Below, piece by piece: positions 13,392-27,479 of a stretch of DNA of 64,000 bases (position 1 is its first letter; each line of letters opens with the position of its first letter). The DNA comes from Burhinus oedicnemus (lineage: Eukaryota; Chordata; Aves; Charadriiformes; Burhinidae): NCBI GenBank assembly GCA_008921705.1, contig VFFE01007859.1, positions 2,161,626-2,225,625 of the forward strand, given 5' to 3'. A model generated the notes under the pieces. It saw only the letters and a program-made list of their open reading frames with translations, searched no databases and was not told the DNA's origin. A program made the position numbers and the translations under genes.

Positions 13392-13790
13392 CATACACTC
13401 ACCCTGTGAAAAATGAAACTCCAATGATAATGTGATCCCCACAAGCCTAGCACTTCAATTATAAAGCAATCCTAGCACAAATCCAGAAAATGTCACTGTC
13501 ACATGCTTCCATTGTATGCTGTTGAAAATACCTCCAAAGTTTGGAAATTAATCACACAGCAATGCCAATCTTTTAAGCCAGGCATCTATGAACCAGCCTC
13601 TTCCCTACTGAATGAATTACATTGAAATCATATAATTGCAGGCTGCCATTCAGTCACCCTTAACAATAGGAGACTTTGAAAATTGGAAATTTTTTTCCCC
13701 TCTGACTCCCAACTTGCAAGCATGAAGCATACAGCAAAAGCTGGGTGCCTTTTAAATTACCTAAAATCTACATCCTTCAGACAAATGAAC

Positions 13791-13804
13791 AAAAAAAAAA
13801 AAAA
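13791..13804 (+). repeat. Poly-A run (14 A)
   Basis: Fourteen consecutive A with no recognisable retroelement body upstream, so this is treated as a simple repeat and not as a retroposon tail. Confidence 0.9.
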
Positions 13805-16800
13805 GGGTGCAATTTAAGGGCAAATCATTTTGTGTTAATCCTTGGGAACTCAAAGCGTGAAGATAAAAGAAGAAAAAATGCAGGTTTCACTTTGCTCATT
13901 ATGGGACATTGACTTTCACCTAATAGTATGCAATTAAAATTTCTTCATGAGATTTCCTTATTGAAATAAGAAAGATAGCGCCGTGCTGAATGTGGTGATA
14001 GATCTGGTATAAACGTGCTTCCTGGACAAACTGATTTATCATGTCTCATTCCAGCAGTACTTTCTTGCTTGCTCATTTCTCATCTTATTACTGTGAAGTT
14101 GTAATTAAAGAGGATCCTCCCACAGAGAAGAGTTCTCCTTCAGGACAAACTAAATTATAAATGCACTGTTCTTTCTCTGAGACCAATTTAAAGGGGCAGT
14201 CTGCTGAGGGAAAGACGCACATCTAATACTTGGGGCTCCTGGCTCTGTAATTTTATGCAGGTCTCTTTCTGTTAGCTACAGAATAAATTGGGTTTATAAG
14301 CTGGGCTTCCTGGACAAATATACCTCTGCAGTTGACTATTTCAATTTAAATACATAGACAATTCAATTAAAATGGTATTGAACCACTGTGGCTGATTTAC
14401 TTCATGGATACTTCTTGTATGATCACTTGTATAATACACCAAAATATGTCAAAGGGCACTGAAAAACAATTTAAGGAATAAAAGCCTTGTAAAAATTCTT
14501 CCTATTCTTCAAGAACAATAGAACAACATTTGACCAAAAAGACAATCAACACTGATCGTTATGAGATTAATTTGCCAGGAAGACACTACCATAAGCAAAC
14601 ATTAGCAGTAGGCATGAGATCCATTTGACACCACACTATGCATCCTCTGCCAAATTTTTATCCCTTCAAATACATGGGCTTGCACCAACGAAAATAAAAA
14701 TGCAAAACATTATTTGTTCCGCTTTATTTGGGCTCATATCCTTAAGGCAATAAACTATTCCTACTGCAAGCAATAGCAAAATTCCAGTTTCCTTCAAGGG
14801 AAGATACTCCAAGGAAGGACTCCCAGTAGTGCTGTTACTCAAGAAGGTTCTTGTGCCTTTGTATCTGAACACCTAAACCTAAATACAGCAATACAATGTA
14901 ACCCCATCAGACTAATTTTTGGTCCATTGTTCCCAAAGGCTCTACACTATAAGAAAATGAATTCCAGGATTAAGAATTATTCATACCACTTCACAGCAAC
15001 TCTCAAAGTCACTTCTGATGCTTCCCTGAGGACTCTGGAAAGAGGGAATCAATGAGTGAAAATCATAAAACGGGACTAAGAGAGAAGAATTCACTGAAAA
15101 ATAGGGGTGAAGTCTCTGAACTTGAAATGCTTGTCCAAGAATGAGAATCTTCTCTTAGCTTTGGAGTATATATGTAGCTTAATATTAAGCATTACTTTCA
15201 TGGTATCCTGCCTTTAATGTCAACGTGGGATCTAAAAGAATTCAGATCTCTTGATAATGAAAATCCATCTGATACTCAAAAGGCTCACACAACCATGAGA
15301 TAGCCTTTTACACTGTTACATCTTATAGCTTTATATATCTCCTTGAGTCCATTAATTTAATTGCATCTCTGGATTTCATTTTAAAATATTTTATTGTAAT
15401 CATAGGAGACAGCAATAATTTATTAATGTGCTCATAGCGGTATTGCTCAGTAAAAGCAGCATTATATTTGCAGACATATAATTCCAGAGTTAATTTCATA
15501 ACAGTATAGGTGAATTTGATCCTTAAATTAATACCATTGTCCTCTGCAAGAGAATTAAGACAGGCAATTCATTCTGTGTCATATCTACAATGTTTTAAAT
15601 GTGATGCAAAGAGCTGGGTAAAAGTGAGGTGTTTGTAGCAGCTAATATGACCATGAGGGTCTAGATCCCATGAGAAAACAAATGAAAAAAATTGTTATGC
15701 TAATAGATGGTGAAATATTTATAACTGAGTATTTTTAAGTCCTTTTCAGAAAATAAAATCTCAGTGATCATACATAAAAATGCCTAGCAAAACTTATCTT
15801 ATTCGATCTCCAAAACCAATAGATGTTGCATCAGTAAATATCATTTCATTGTCTCCTCCCTCTCTTTTACACATTTTCTTTCCCATTTTGCCAAGAGAAG
15901 AGAAAATGTGGTAAGGGAAAAAGGAAGAAAAAGAAAACAGCACAGCACCTCAAAACCTCACTGTTGCTTGCTCTATCACATTTCTTGCTGATAATTCTAT
16001 TTGCTATATTAGTACTGCAGATTATCTGTGTCTAATTAGTTGCAAATTTTCGTATTGAAAAGGCTGGTGCAGATTGGTGTGATAGTTTCATTGAACACAC
16101 AAGGTCACATCAGCATGAGTGTGTTTCATAGTCTGTGCCTCCATGGATGGCTGCAAGTCCTAAAGCAACTGAATCCATTTCTTCAAAGGTAATTTTCCAT
16201 AAAATTTTTGTTACGTTTAGATCATACATAAAAGGTGAGGTCTATAAACATTCAAGAAGCAATTGAAAAAAGGAAATATAACTATTGACAATGCTTCTTT
16301 TAGTCGAGTAAATATTCACTACAAATTCTTTCTTTAGGTGTATTCCCTGCTCTGATAAAAGCCCCAATTCTGTTTAAAAACATCCTAAGTATTGGTTGTA
16401 AAAAGCTTTTTCTTGTTAGATGTCTTAAGACAGAGAAATTAAATACAGTGTAATAAAGTGACTTAAAACCTCAAATACTCTCACTCTGCTTTCTGAAGAA
16501 TGGATATACTTATCTTCATTTATGAAGAATTTCTTGTGCAAAAGTTCTCTGAAGCTGTATATTGCTTGCCAACCTTCTGACCAGGGAGAATTTGTTTTAT
16601 GGATGAATTATTACCTATTAACTTACATAGCATTATAAATATAGCTGCTGTTGGGCAGCAGTAGGTCAGAACCAAGCAGACAAAGGTCTGTGCTCTCACC
16701 GGCTTATAGTGTAAAGGGACAACCATTGACAAACTGCAAGACCAGACGGAAGATAAGCAAAGCAAGAAGTATCCATTAGCGCACAGTCACAGGACAGGTG

Positions 16801-17837
16801 GGGATTCAGACATTACACATAAAAAATTACAATCTGGATGCAGAAAATAAATAAAAGAGCATTCCCAACTGGCAGAGTCCTCTCAGTCCCTACTCCCTTT
16901 TGTTCTTACCGCTTACTTCTGCTGGCTGACAAATCATCTCCTCGACACAATAAATTTGTTATGGAACATTATCTCAGGCTGAGGAAGGTCAGGATGTGCT
17001 AAAGGTCATGTATGTATTAACCCACTACATGAGAGTCCCCACTCTTAGTCTAAAACATAGTCTTAAATTACATACTATTGAACTGGCTATAACAGATCTC
17101 TCATAAACAGCCTCATTTACCTGACGCGTTCTCAAGATGTGCCCGAACATCTTGAAAGCAGGCTTGTGTCCTGTTTGCTCCAAGGTATTTTTAAAGGCAA
17201 AAGCTGTGCTGTGGAACACTGGGCTTGTGGAGTTACAGTCCCTAAGAGAAGGGAGATGAGGACAGTCCGATTCCAGCACCAGCCAAATTTGGGTGCACCC
17301 CCTGCTACGGGGGTCTGCACGTAGCTTCAAGTTTACTTCAGCAGCTACAAAGGTTGTTCCTTCTGTGTATTTTGTGTCTTGTACCAGAGAAAAAAAAAAA
17401 AAGAAGACAACTTTTAGCCTACAAGAATGAGGGATACACTATAACTCAGTCTGGGGTTTTAAGTACCTTTTGAGAAAAGTGTTCTCCCTGAAGTAGCTAT
17501 AGGTAGTAGCATCAGGCAGATGGTGAATGTTGTGATTTTGGATATACGGTAATGCTGACCGTTAATTCAGGCAAAATGAGCGGCAAAACAGAATTAATGC
17601 AGCTGTTTCCAACAGCAACCACTCCATGCTCTCAGTTAAAATCACTTCAGAAGTAGGACACGTTTTTAATGACAATTTTTAAATGTTTTAAAATCAGTTT
17701 TGTTCCATATAATGATTGAATAAACTTGATTGGTTTGATTAAAATAAATCTATTCATTTTCCATTTATCCACTTTTATTCCCACTTTGCCAGTAACAGAG
17801 AGGGAAAGGACAAAAAGAGAAATCCAGGAAAGGATTT

Positions 17838-18100
17838 CTGGACAAGAGGTAACAAGAGGCACAAACTTGAACATAGGAAGTTCCATCTAAACTTAAGGAG
17901 AAACTTCTTTCCTTTGAGAGTGGCAGAGCACTGGAACAGGCTGCCCAGAGAGGCGGTGGAGTCTCCGACTGGAGACATTCCAAACCCGCCTGGGCGCCAT
18001 CCTGTGCAACCTGCTGTAGGTGAAGCTGGTCTGGCAGGGGGGGTTGAACTAGATGATCTCCAGAGGTCCCTTCCAACTCCTGTGATTCTGTGATTCTGTG
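17838..18100 (+). mobile_element. CR1 LINE 3'-end fragment (TGATTCTG-tailed)
   Basis: The fragment covers the last coding part of the CR1 RT ORF and its 3' UTR. The conserved 'gcactggaacaggctgccc' block lies at 17928-17946. A CCGCCTGG segment is near 17985 and 'ctagatgatctccagagg' at 18049-18066. It ends in tandem TGATTCTG units at 18082-18100. The tail unit and the 'gatctccagaggtccc' box differ from the ATTCTATG-tailed copies elsewhere in this window, so it belongs to another CR1 subfamily. It is 5'-truncated, as is usual, and non-functional. Confidence 0.95.
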
Positions 18101-21100
18101 AAATTTTAATTGTCAAGGGTTTTTTTAGGAGACATTTTCAGGAATACATTTGCCAGATTTCATATTTTTAAAGGAAAGGATTTTTTCCCTTACACAATTT
18201 GTCCAGAAATTTTCACTAGCTCTATGTACAGTACACAAAAAACAGATTAGAAGGAAATTTCCTGAATCAACAGTGCTTTACAACTGGTTCATATTGCTGT
18301 ACAACATTGTCTGAAATTTTGCTTTTGGATACATTGCTCTTCCCAAAAGGAAGAACGCAGGTGGAATTCAGTAGTGAATGTACCATTACCTGAGCTCTGA
18401 TACATCATCAGTGTCCATTGTAATTTTCTCCTTACAGCAGGAGTTACAGGATGAATGCAAGATTCTTGGTCAGATTCTTAAACAGCTAAAATTTACATTA
18501 AAGATTTTTAAAATATGTGATTGCATATAGTCAAGCATGAAAAAGAATGGAGGGGCTTTGATTGTCTTCCTATATTTCACTACTGTAAAAACAGGGCAGG
18601 AACAGAGACATGTAAAATCTGTATTCAAAAATTTAAAACACAACCACAAAATGGTGGGCAACACCTTTCTCATACACTACTAACAAGAAAGCATGTCAAA
18701 CCTACAAATCTCTCTAGTCCTGTCTTAGAAGTGGAATATGCATCTCAGTTTGCCTCTGAATAGCAAGAAGCATTTTATTTCACAAAACCCTTTGCTCCAG
18801 TCCCATTTTAATCGCCAGAGTAATCTCAGAGTAATTTCTACAGATGTCACCCAATGGCTCGAAGCCTGACACTGCAGCAGCCTGTGACGCTGCTCTGTTA
18901 CCACCTACGAGGGTGCCACCAGACGAGGACAGCACAGGTTGCCCATGTGCCACAGCAGTGCCCAAGGGGAAAGATATGCATCCAGGCTGCAACCCAAAAC
19001 CAATCTGATCTGGGACTAAATTGAACAAGAGGATTCCTCCACTCTTCCTCCATGGTTATCCCTGAGATCTGGACTCAAGACTCATCTGCTCTAGCTTTTA
19101 GGCACCAAGTCTACACCACTCACCTCTTTTTAGAGAGAAAGGCAATCTAAAGGTCTTTTGGGAGCTCCTATATCTCTCCATTAATTACACAAGAGATCTT
19201 AGGTCAGATTTAGACCCCAGTTTGTCCAGCCATGCCTCTGGGATTGTAGCGGACCCCAGGCAAGAACCAGCCTCCCCTGATCCCAATTTTTTAACCAAAC
19301 AAGGAAAGGCAGCAGACTTTCCATCACAGCTGAGAGCATACAGGACACGTAGTTTTGATACTGACTCATCACTAGGTTAATCTGGGGGGAAGAAAGGGAG
19401 GAAGGAAAGAGGGGTCAGCTAATTAACATCTCCAAATAGTACCATCTACTTGGAATTCCCAACGAACTGTGCAATTTGGGATAGGAGACCAGGAAATCAA
19501 AGGCCAGTAAAAGGACCTGTTTACAAACAGTGTTTTTGACTGGCTCTCCTTGACAGAAAACCATTCTTGGGCGATTGTGGAAAAGGGAAATGTTGGCTCA
19601 GTGCAAACAGCAAGCACAGAAATCTTTTAAAGACACAGGTATTTTGTATCTCCGCCTTCAGTGAGCTGTTTCTTCTTTTTATTCTCATTTTCACTCTCCG
19701 TCTGTCTTCATTAGTCTGCTGGCATTCTGCTAGGATTAGTGAGCTAGTTTCCATGGTTTCTTATTTTCACTTTCTATCTTTCTTTGCTTAACTCATTAAA
19801 TTGCTCATTACTTCACTGCACTTTACAGGAGACATATTTATTGTATTAGTTACACAATGGCCAGATTAGTAAGTGATAGGCAGTTTGCTATTTGAAAGAA
19901 CATATTGTAATAGCAGAAAGGAAATTCAGGAGACACAGATATTATCTACTAGTTGTAGCACAACTGGGCTAGCTAGTAACTGCTAAATGTTTACCCTTTA
20001 TCACTAGAAATATGCTACATTATTATAAAAAAATGGTGCACACACGCTCCTCGGTTCTCTGCAGGACTCACGCTGCACTTGCGCCCAAGGAAGCTGCAAG
20101 AAGAGCTCTACGGACCAACACTTTGAGGAGGGTAAAGAGGCCTCTAAATCTCCTCTTTACCTTCTGTGATAAATTGCCAAGATAAACCTGCCCAGACCAT
20201 GGCTTTTCCCAAGGTTGTGAGGAGGTCTGCACACCCGAGCATCCCTCCAGCTGCTGGGGAGGAGTGGGGATGACAGGGAGGAACCAAGGCACCACAGAGG
20301 GTCCTGGCCAAAGGAAGCCCCCTCTGCCTGAAAACTGAGCTCAAACTCAACGGTTTGGGCTTCAGTTCTCAGATTTCCACCGTACCTGTGCCAATTGCTT
20401 TCTAAGGAAGTTAATTGTGTGCCTGGTACTCATACCCTGGTAAAATTCTTGAGTAAAATGACGATTCAATTAAAGGGGAGTACAGTGCATGCTACAGCAT
20501 GAAATTTTTTTTCTTAGTCAGTCAGTAGAGCTACAATTCTGTACTTACAACAAAGTATTCTCCTGCTCTGGTTGAGGGTGTCTGCTCAGTCAGGTCTGTA
20601 TTCAGAGCAGTTCTCGGTCTTGTGGCCAGCCTCTGGAGTTTTTTATTTGATTTGTTTTCTGATTGTGCCAACTTCAACACCCATTTGTCTGCCAGTTCAC
20701 CTCCATTCTCTATTCCCCATCATTTCTCTAAATAATCCCCACCTCCTCATCCTCTCCATTAACATACAGTCCATTTCCCCCTCTGCTCTACCCATCAAGG
20801 GCGCAAAAGAGGTCTCTTTACCTTGCACCTTTCACTTTCTCTTTTGATTTTTCTGCAGTTAAATATAACATAGTTGATTCAATTATGCTGAAGTTTCTCA
20901 GATGCTGGATGTAATCATCCATGCTCTGCCTCTTTAGTTCAACAGGGCTCCAAGACAGAGTTCCTTTCAGCTGAATTAAGATCTTTCCCGCAGTTAGTGA
21001 ATAGTATATACAGGGGTTCACGCCATTCATTCATCTTCTCTGGTAGTTCATTTATCACTCGGAGGTAATCTACTGTGGAGAATTTTGATCAAAAGGATGC

Positions 21101-22244
21101 CTGATTTTATTTTTTTTTTTTGGTAGCTTAAAGAAAATCTAGTATTTTTTAAAAGATTGATTTGGTCCTTTGGCTAAACTTTGTAGACATAAGGCCAAGC
21201 GATGTATGAAATGTATCTTTCCTTTTTATCTCATCTGTATGGAAATGAGGTCTACTTTTTCTCCAATAAACCCTATGAATGCTCTTATTTTTAGGGTGTG
21301 AACAGGAGCTGTTTCATTTCACCGTCCTTTAATGTTAGTCTGCTGCTGCCTGCTTTACCCCTTCATTTTATATGTTCTGGCATAGGAACTGCTGATGTTT
21401 GCTAAGTTTGTCAGTAGGGCTTTTCTACAGTAAACTTTATCTTGAATTCTTACTGATAACAGTCTTTGCTCTTCAAAGTATATCAAATCTGTCCAAGATT
21501 GCTGTTCTATCATTGTCCTTGATAGAGAATAAGATCATCTTTTGTCATCTAGCAGAATTTGCTTCCTGATATTTTTATATCCTGTAAAGCCTTCAAAGAA
21601 TGTCCCAGATTTTAAGAATGCTGCATTTTCGAGTATCTTGTTCTTCTTGTTCAATTTAATCAATTCTCTTAAAAAATATTCTTGATGCAATACAGTGGAA
21701 CAAAAAATATATCTCCCCAAACTTCAAAACAAGAAATATATGACGGTACAGCAGAATAGCTCATGTAAGTGAGACAGACAAGAAAAAGACATTATTAAGG
21801 TTGAAAAGACCCAAGAGTGACCTATTTATTTCTCAGAGCTGTTTGCAAAACACATACACTGCAATTCTGTATATGTATGCTATTTCTTAAAAGATAAATG
21901 CTTCAGTAACCTCTGCTATATAAAAGTCTTCACGTCAAGCCCTAAACCAAGTGACTCGCTATCCCTGAATCACAAGCCCTCTCTGAAAGGGAAGACAGAG
22001 GAAAAGAGTTAGACGATAAAGGAAAGAGGGATGTGCTACACACAGCCAGGGCTGGTGACGGAGCATCAACTCTCCCTTTAGCAGTCATCAGGCAAAGTCC
22101 TGCCCCAAGAAATGGTGCTGGGAGTTCTGCAAGGTGGAATTAGTTGATACAGTTTCTGATAGGGTGTACACGGATCATCTGGGCTCACTTGTCATTAGGT
22201 CACTGTTAGTACTTCTTAGCTAAACTAACAACTGCAAAGGTTAC

Positions 22245-22270
22245 TTTTCAGCATACTTGTATGCTGAAAA
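22245..22270. repeat. Perfect 11-bp inverted repeat (hairpin)
   Basis: Arms TTTTCAGCATA (22245-22255) and TATGCTGAAAA (22260-22270) are exact reverse complements around a 4-base CTTG loop. The stem is too short for a microRNA precursor. It may be chance. Confidence 0.8.
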
Positions 22271-23956
22271 CACCTATATCTAAACAATTCTTTTGCATTC
22301 TGATGAGTTTTCTTTCCATGTTTTATAAACAGTAAAATGTATAGTTAAGCAAAAGAGTGCCTTGCTCTTTTACAAAAAACAGACAGCAATCAATTAATTC
22401 TCGCTGTCTGTGCGCTAAAATCAAGGCTTTTTAAATGCAAAATTCCTTTCTCCAGAAAGCCTGTAAAAATAGAATGCCCTAAATACTTTTTAAATGGTTT
22501 ACTATTCAAAAAATGGCAATGAAACTTTGTATTTAATTTTTTAAAAAATAAAACTAGTTCTAAAACCCTACTCTTGCTTACCTCCCCCCCCAAATACGTC
22601 TTTGGTATCTGATGGTACCAAATTTAATTCTCTCTAGAGCATGACAGTAGGGCAATCCTTACGTCACCTCTGTCAAATCAGGGAGACCATGTTGCATCTT
22701 TGAAACTATAATACCAGCAGTGAGCCTGGCCTAAAGTGGAACCTGGCAAAATCCATCTCCTTCAAGGAGGAACAATATTTGGGAGACCACCTGAAATTAG
22801 CTTAGGTATTCAGGGAGAAATTGTTTTCTGTAAGGAGGGGGGGAAACATTATCGAATGTACCCTGTCTATAAATTAAAACATTAAAAATGTCAAAACTTC
22901 ATCACATTTAATACAAGAAAAGCAAATGTAGGCAAGCTCCCATTAATCCTTGTTGAATTACATGCTGTAAGCAAAAAGAATAGCTCTGGGGCTCTTCTGT
23001 TATTTGGGGCTCTCCGGTTACTACCTTTTAAAAGCAAATATCTCGGTCACTGAGATTTTCATATTTTTATTAAATTAAAACCTAAAAAAAATTAAATACA
23101 TTGTGCCACATTTTACCATATTATCTGACATACGTACTTAAGAATCTAACACTTCAGATACAGTATTTCCTTGACATCCATCACTACAGCATCCAAGCAC
23201 TTCCAAAGCAACACGATCCCCCTCTGCCTTCGTTGGTGCCCCCATTACTGCAGGAGAACTGAATCACTGCAAAGAGTAGCTGACTCAGGTCACAGGCCAC
23301 CCCAAGTACAGCTGGAAGCCAAACCTAGGGCATGTGTTTAGGCTGTAGTCAGAAGATGGAACTCCTACATACTAGCAATAATAAAACACTAATGCAGCTA
23401 GACTGTGCAACGGTAGTAGTGAAGGTATGGTGGCACTAGGCTTGATATGCAATGAACTAACCCACCAGAGACACATGCACCCCAGTACTCAGATGCACTG
23501 CAAGTTATATGTGTTTATACCTAAAAATCTTCTGTTCTACCTCAGTATCTTACTCACAAGACCATTCAGTCCTATTTAGTGTGTCCTATTTCCTATTCAG
23601 TCCTATTTCAGTGAAGGCTCAGCTCTGCAACATGCTGACCCTCTTGTCCCCACTTCATCAAAGCATTGACCTGCGAGGACACAAGTGGTCCTGCGAGCCT
23701 TGAGATCCAGCATTGGCTCAAATGCATTACCGGATTGGAGCCAGTGTGTTTAGCATGTGACAGAATCAACTTCTTGGGACCTTCAGACTGTTATGCCTGA
23801 GACTATTTTATTCTATGAATGCTCTTATACGTTTTGATAAAGGTACTGTGCTAATGCGGGTATCAGAATTTTGCTTTTACTCATTAATGGAAGCATTCAT
23901 TAGTACATCACGGATCTTTGAATGATCCTTTGAATGAATGCAAGTCTTCTTTTATA

Positions 23957-23996
23957 CCTATATATACACACATGTACACACACAAACATGTATATG
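23957..23996. repeat. TA/CA/TG microsatellite
   Basis: About 40 bases of alternating purine-pyrimidine sequence with TATATA, CACACA and ATGTA words. Confidence 0.7.
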
Positions 23997-24025
23997 AACG
24001 TGGACATGCGCATGTGCCTACGGTT

Positions 24026-24093
24026 TACTGTGTGGAAAACTCAGTAAGTATAAAGCTACTGAGTCTATGCCACCATTGCTATTATTGTTTTAA
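24026..24093 (+). other. Donor segment repeated exactly at 28141-28208
   Basis: These 68 bases reappear without mismatch, in direct orientation, at 28141-28208, where they replace 240 bases of the left flank copy. The bases just outside differ (24025 T against 28140 C, 24094 A against 28209 C). The exact match therefore has sharp edges. The segment itself is unique AT-rich DNA with no repeat identity. Confidence 0.93.
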
Positions 24094-25336
24094 AATCTCC
24101 GCTGTAATTGGTATAAAGTGTGGAAATTCCATTCCTGTCTCATCATTACCTGAACCTGCAAAGCAAAAAAGCATGCAAAAAAGGCTTAATAACTCACCAT
24201 ATTCCCTGAGCTTGCTGTTATTACAAAATAACTGCACATCTTGTTATATTTTATTACTTAAATAAAAGCATTGATACTAATATCCTAACCTTTTTAACCT
24301 AAAGGACATTTTCTTTGTTGTAGTGTAATGCTCTAAATTGTGCGTAATTATCACTGCTTACTTAGAAAGACTTAGTAAGGAATGAATAGGAACAATTAGC
24401 CTAACAACAGAAACATTAACCCATGTAAACGCAAAAGCATTGGCTTGCAAGCACCTGTTTGCAGCTTGTGTAAGATAAGCTTATTGCATTCTTTGTTTAG
24501 CAACCGAGCAGCAGAACCCAGGGGGTGCTGGCACCGTGCATGACAATCTGCTGTGATGTATCAGTGATGAGCACCCGTAAATACTAATACAAAATATAAA
24601 CGCACTCCAGAGCAAACAAGCTTCTTCCAAACGCTGTAATCCAAATGCATCACACCCAAGTGAGTGCATGAATTTACACCAGCAAAAACGCTCAATGAAT
24701 CAAGTTGTCCTAGACTCTAAATGAAGAGGCTTAATCTGTTTAAAAGAGGTACTGGGAGAACAGAAATACAATCAGTTTCAGTGACAATAGTTATTTGGTT
24801 TATTTAGCAGTCCCTCACTTCCTCAGCTCCCTGCATCCAAGATACGTTACAACCTTCTACTGCGTTCTTGTCCAAACTCCCAAGTGGCCTGAAACACACA
24901 CCAGAAACAAGGGGCTGTGTCGTGTCATGCTGTTTTGTGGTTTTGGCTTGATTAATCCAAGGTTTGAAACCTTCACTGGGCCAAGTCTGCAGGACATGAC
25001 AATGTGCACCCTTTAGTACGTAGCCGGTGCTCACCATGGCTTCTGTGAGACACAGAAAGCAGAATGAAGCCTGATGCTCTGCAGTCATGTTTAGCAGATG
25101 GCCCGTGGGGACAACTCATCCAACACACAGATCATGCCTAGTTCCTCTCATTCTCAAGGGTAGCTGGTGAGTGGTCCACAAGCCAAAAGGTTTGCTCTGT
25201 TTTCTATAGCCTGCTTCTGGCTACCACTCTAGCTAAGGGTGCACAACCCATTCCTGCCTAATCACAGCTTGCTTCCAGAAGACAGGATGACTAGGAAGAC
25301 AACAGCATGAATTATTCTGATGGTAACTGAGAATTC

Positions 25337-26570
25337 CCCGGTACAGTTGTTCTTATGCTGTACATGAGACAAGCCAATACAACCAGGAAGCACCAGGTCT
25401 CCTAATCCTTTTCTGCGCAGGCAAGTAGGTCCTCACACGTGGTAAAGGATGAGTGGCATCACGCAGACATGTATGACCTGAAGAGGCAATGTGATTTACT
25501 CAGAAAGAATGGGCATTCATTTCTAGACTGGAACTAGAAACAAGAGATAATATGGTAAATCTACATGCAAAGAGGTTTTTCCCTCGTTCCTGAGATCATT
25601 CAGAGCAAGTCTGCTAACACTCCTGCAGTTTTCAATGAAACAAAGATGGAACAATAAAAAAATAAGATAATTCTCAGTCTGGAAGTTGCCAAGTGCACCC
25701 AGAAACTTTGTTCCCTTTGCTCGTCTCTTTGCAGCGTAGAGGGACAGGCCCCTGCCCTGCAAGTCTCCCTGCCCTTGTGCAGTCACACAAGTGCTCGCAC
25801 ACACACATCCCATGTTCAGAATACCCCTCTCACATTAAAGGCACTTTTTTGGCTTACGACTTTTCAGGAGCTACCTAAATCACTTTGCATGTTTCTCAGT
25901 TTAAACTTGCAGTAAGTGAAAGCTGAGAGAACTTTAGCTCAGTATCAGATAAGAATAAGCAGAAATTCTGAATCCAAAATAGATTAAATTGTTTTAGTCT
26001 ATTATCAGACTACTGAACAGATTTCAATAGAAAAAAAAATACAGCATGATGCATTCCTACTTGACAAAAGTAAGACTCATCCTCGCCTTGTTTCTCTTTT
26101 GTTCAGTATTAAACCCAGATGTTTGAACAGAATACTGTTATCAAACATTGTAAGGTTTCCACAAGTATTTATTTCATTATGCAATAAAAAGTATTTACCC
26201 ATATTAAACTAAGTTTAAATATGTACATGCATACATATGCATCCAAAGGGAAAAGCTGAATGTCATGGCATGACCATCTACCTTTTCTAAGCAGCAGATG
26301 TTGCCCCAGTAAAGCTTGGCCAAGAAAGGGGAAAATCAGATAGGAATCAGTCTTTATCAGATCTCTAGGTGATCCTTCACCCACAAGCATTCTGGTCTTC
26401 GTGTTTCATTTCAGGAGTGAACAGAACCTGCTGAATATAATTCATAAGTACGTTGGTCAAAGGCTAGTGCTAAGACAAACAACGTGAGCCCATTAGGGAA
26501 CTTAACTGTAATGTCTCACTGTGCATCTCATTAGTTTTAATTCTTCCAGTTCTGCAGTTCGTATCCTGGC
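25337..26570 (+). repeat. Left copy of the gap-flanking duplication
   Basis: Positions 25337-25992 match 27480-28139, and 26233-26570 match 28208-28545. Over the 994 aligned bases I count 4 substitutions: 25463 G/A, 25531 G/A, 25936 A/G and 26444 A/G. The left copy also lacks one TCAG unit present in the right copy at 27647-27650. It ends exactly at the first N of the gap. The level and kind of difference suit two haplotypes of one locus, so this is probably an assembly duplication. A real recent tandem duplication remains possible. Confidence 0.93.
25993..26232 (+). other. 240-bp segment present only in the left copy
   Basis: This segment sits between the two aligned parts of the flank duplication and has no counterpart in the right copy, which carries 28140-28207 instead. 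It is plain AT-rich sequence with an A-run at 26032-26039. Nothing in it resembles a transposon, so the difference is not a simple mobile-element insertion polymorphism. Confidence 0.9.
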
Positions 26571-27479
26571 NNNNNNNNNNNNNNNNNNNNNNNNNNNNNN
26601 NNNNNNNNNNNNNNNNNNNNNNNNNNNNNNNNNNNNNNNNNNNNNNNNNNNNNNNNNNNNNNNNNNNNNNNNNNNNNNNNNNNNNNNNNNNNNNNNNNNN
26701 NNNNNNNNNNNNNNNNNNNNNNNNNNNNNNNNNNNNNNNNNNNNNNNNNNNNNNNNNNNNNNNNNNNNNNNNNNNNNNNNNNNNNNNNNNNNNNNNNNNN
26801 NNNNNNNNNNNNNNNNNNNNNNNNNNNNNNNNNNNNNNNNNNNNNNNNNNNNNNNNNNNNNNNNNNNNNNNNNNNNNNNNNNNNNNNNNNNNNNNNNNNN
26901 NNNNNNNNNNNNNNNNNNNNNNNNNNNNNNNNNNNNNNNNNNNNNNNNNNNNNNNNNNNNNNNNNNNNNNNNNNNNNNNNNNNNNNNNNNNNNNNNNNNN
27001 NNNNNNNNNNNNNNNNNNNNNNNNNNNNNNNNNNNNNNNNNNNNNNNNNNNNNNNNNNNNNNNNNNNNNNNNNNNNNNNNNNNNNNNNNNNNNNNNNNNN
27101 NNNNNNNNNNNNNNNNNNNNNNNNNNNNNNNNNNNNNNNNNNNNNNNNNNNNNNNNNNNNNNNNNNNNNNNNNNNNNNNNNNNNNNNNNNNNNNNNNNNN
27201 NNNNNNNNNNNNNNNNNNNNNNNNNNNNNNNNNNNNNNNNNNNNNNNNNNNNNNNNNNNNNNNNNNNNNNNNNNNNNNNNNNNNNNNNNNNNNNNNNNNN
27301 NNNNNNNNNNNNNNNNNNNNNNNNNNNNNNNNNNNNNNNNNNNNNNNNNNNNNNNNNNNNNNNNNNNNNNNNNNNNNNNNNNNNNNNNNNNNNNNNNNNN
27401 NNNNNNNNNNNNNNNNNNNNNNNNNNNNNNNNNNNNNNNNNNNNNNNNNNNNNNNNNNNNNNNNNNNNNNNNNNNNNNN
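26571..27479. other. Assembly gap (909 N)
   Basis: An uninterrupted run of 909 N. The length is not a round default, so it was probably estimated from read pairs or maps. The bases before the gap (ending GTATCCTGGC at 26570) continue uninterrupted at the end of the right copy (CTGGC at 28545 followed by CAAGTGG). The missing sequence may therefore not exist, the two contigs simply overlapping. Confidence 0.98.

Larger units (their letters stand above)
12649..17837. other. Unique non-coding DNA with simple repeats, no gene seen
   Basis: No gene is supported. The stretch holds a TA/TG/CA microsatellite at 13305-13391 and A-runs at 13791-13804 and 17390-17402. A purine-rich segment lies near 15895-15945. 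An AT-rich block at 15340-15560 is enhancer-like but weak. The overlapping frames at 17025-17330 on both strands are mutually exclusive and have no family resemblance. Confidence 0.65.
18101..25336. other. Unique non-coding DNA, no gene seen
   Basis: No exon, RNA gene or clear transposon was found. Minor items are a perfect 11-bp inverted repeat at 22245-22270, a T-run at 21110-21121 and a C-run at 22584-22591. There is a short direct duplication at 23565-23608 and a TA/CA microsatellite at 23957-23996. A GC-richer patch at about 20040-20340 has no recognisable identity. The segment 24026-24093 is the apparent source of the 68-bp insert at 28141-28208. Confidence 0.65.

Noticed and set aside
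20040..20340. GC-richer patch considered as a solo LTR or exon
   Set aside because: I could not find TG...CA ends with a target duplication, a polyadenylation signal in place, or a motif in its frames.
25523..25813. 96-codon minus-strand frame repeated at 27670-27960
   Set aside because: The apparent conservation of a protein between two copies is only the gap-flanking DNA duplication. Differences between the copies are too few to show selection.
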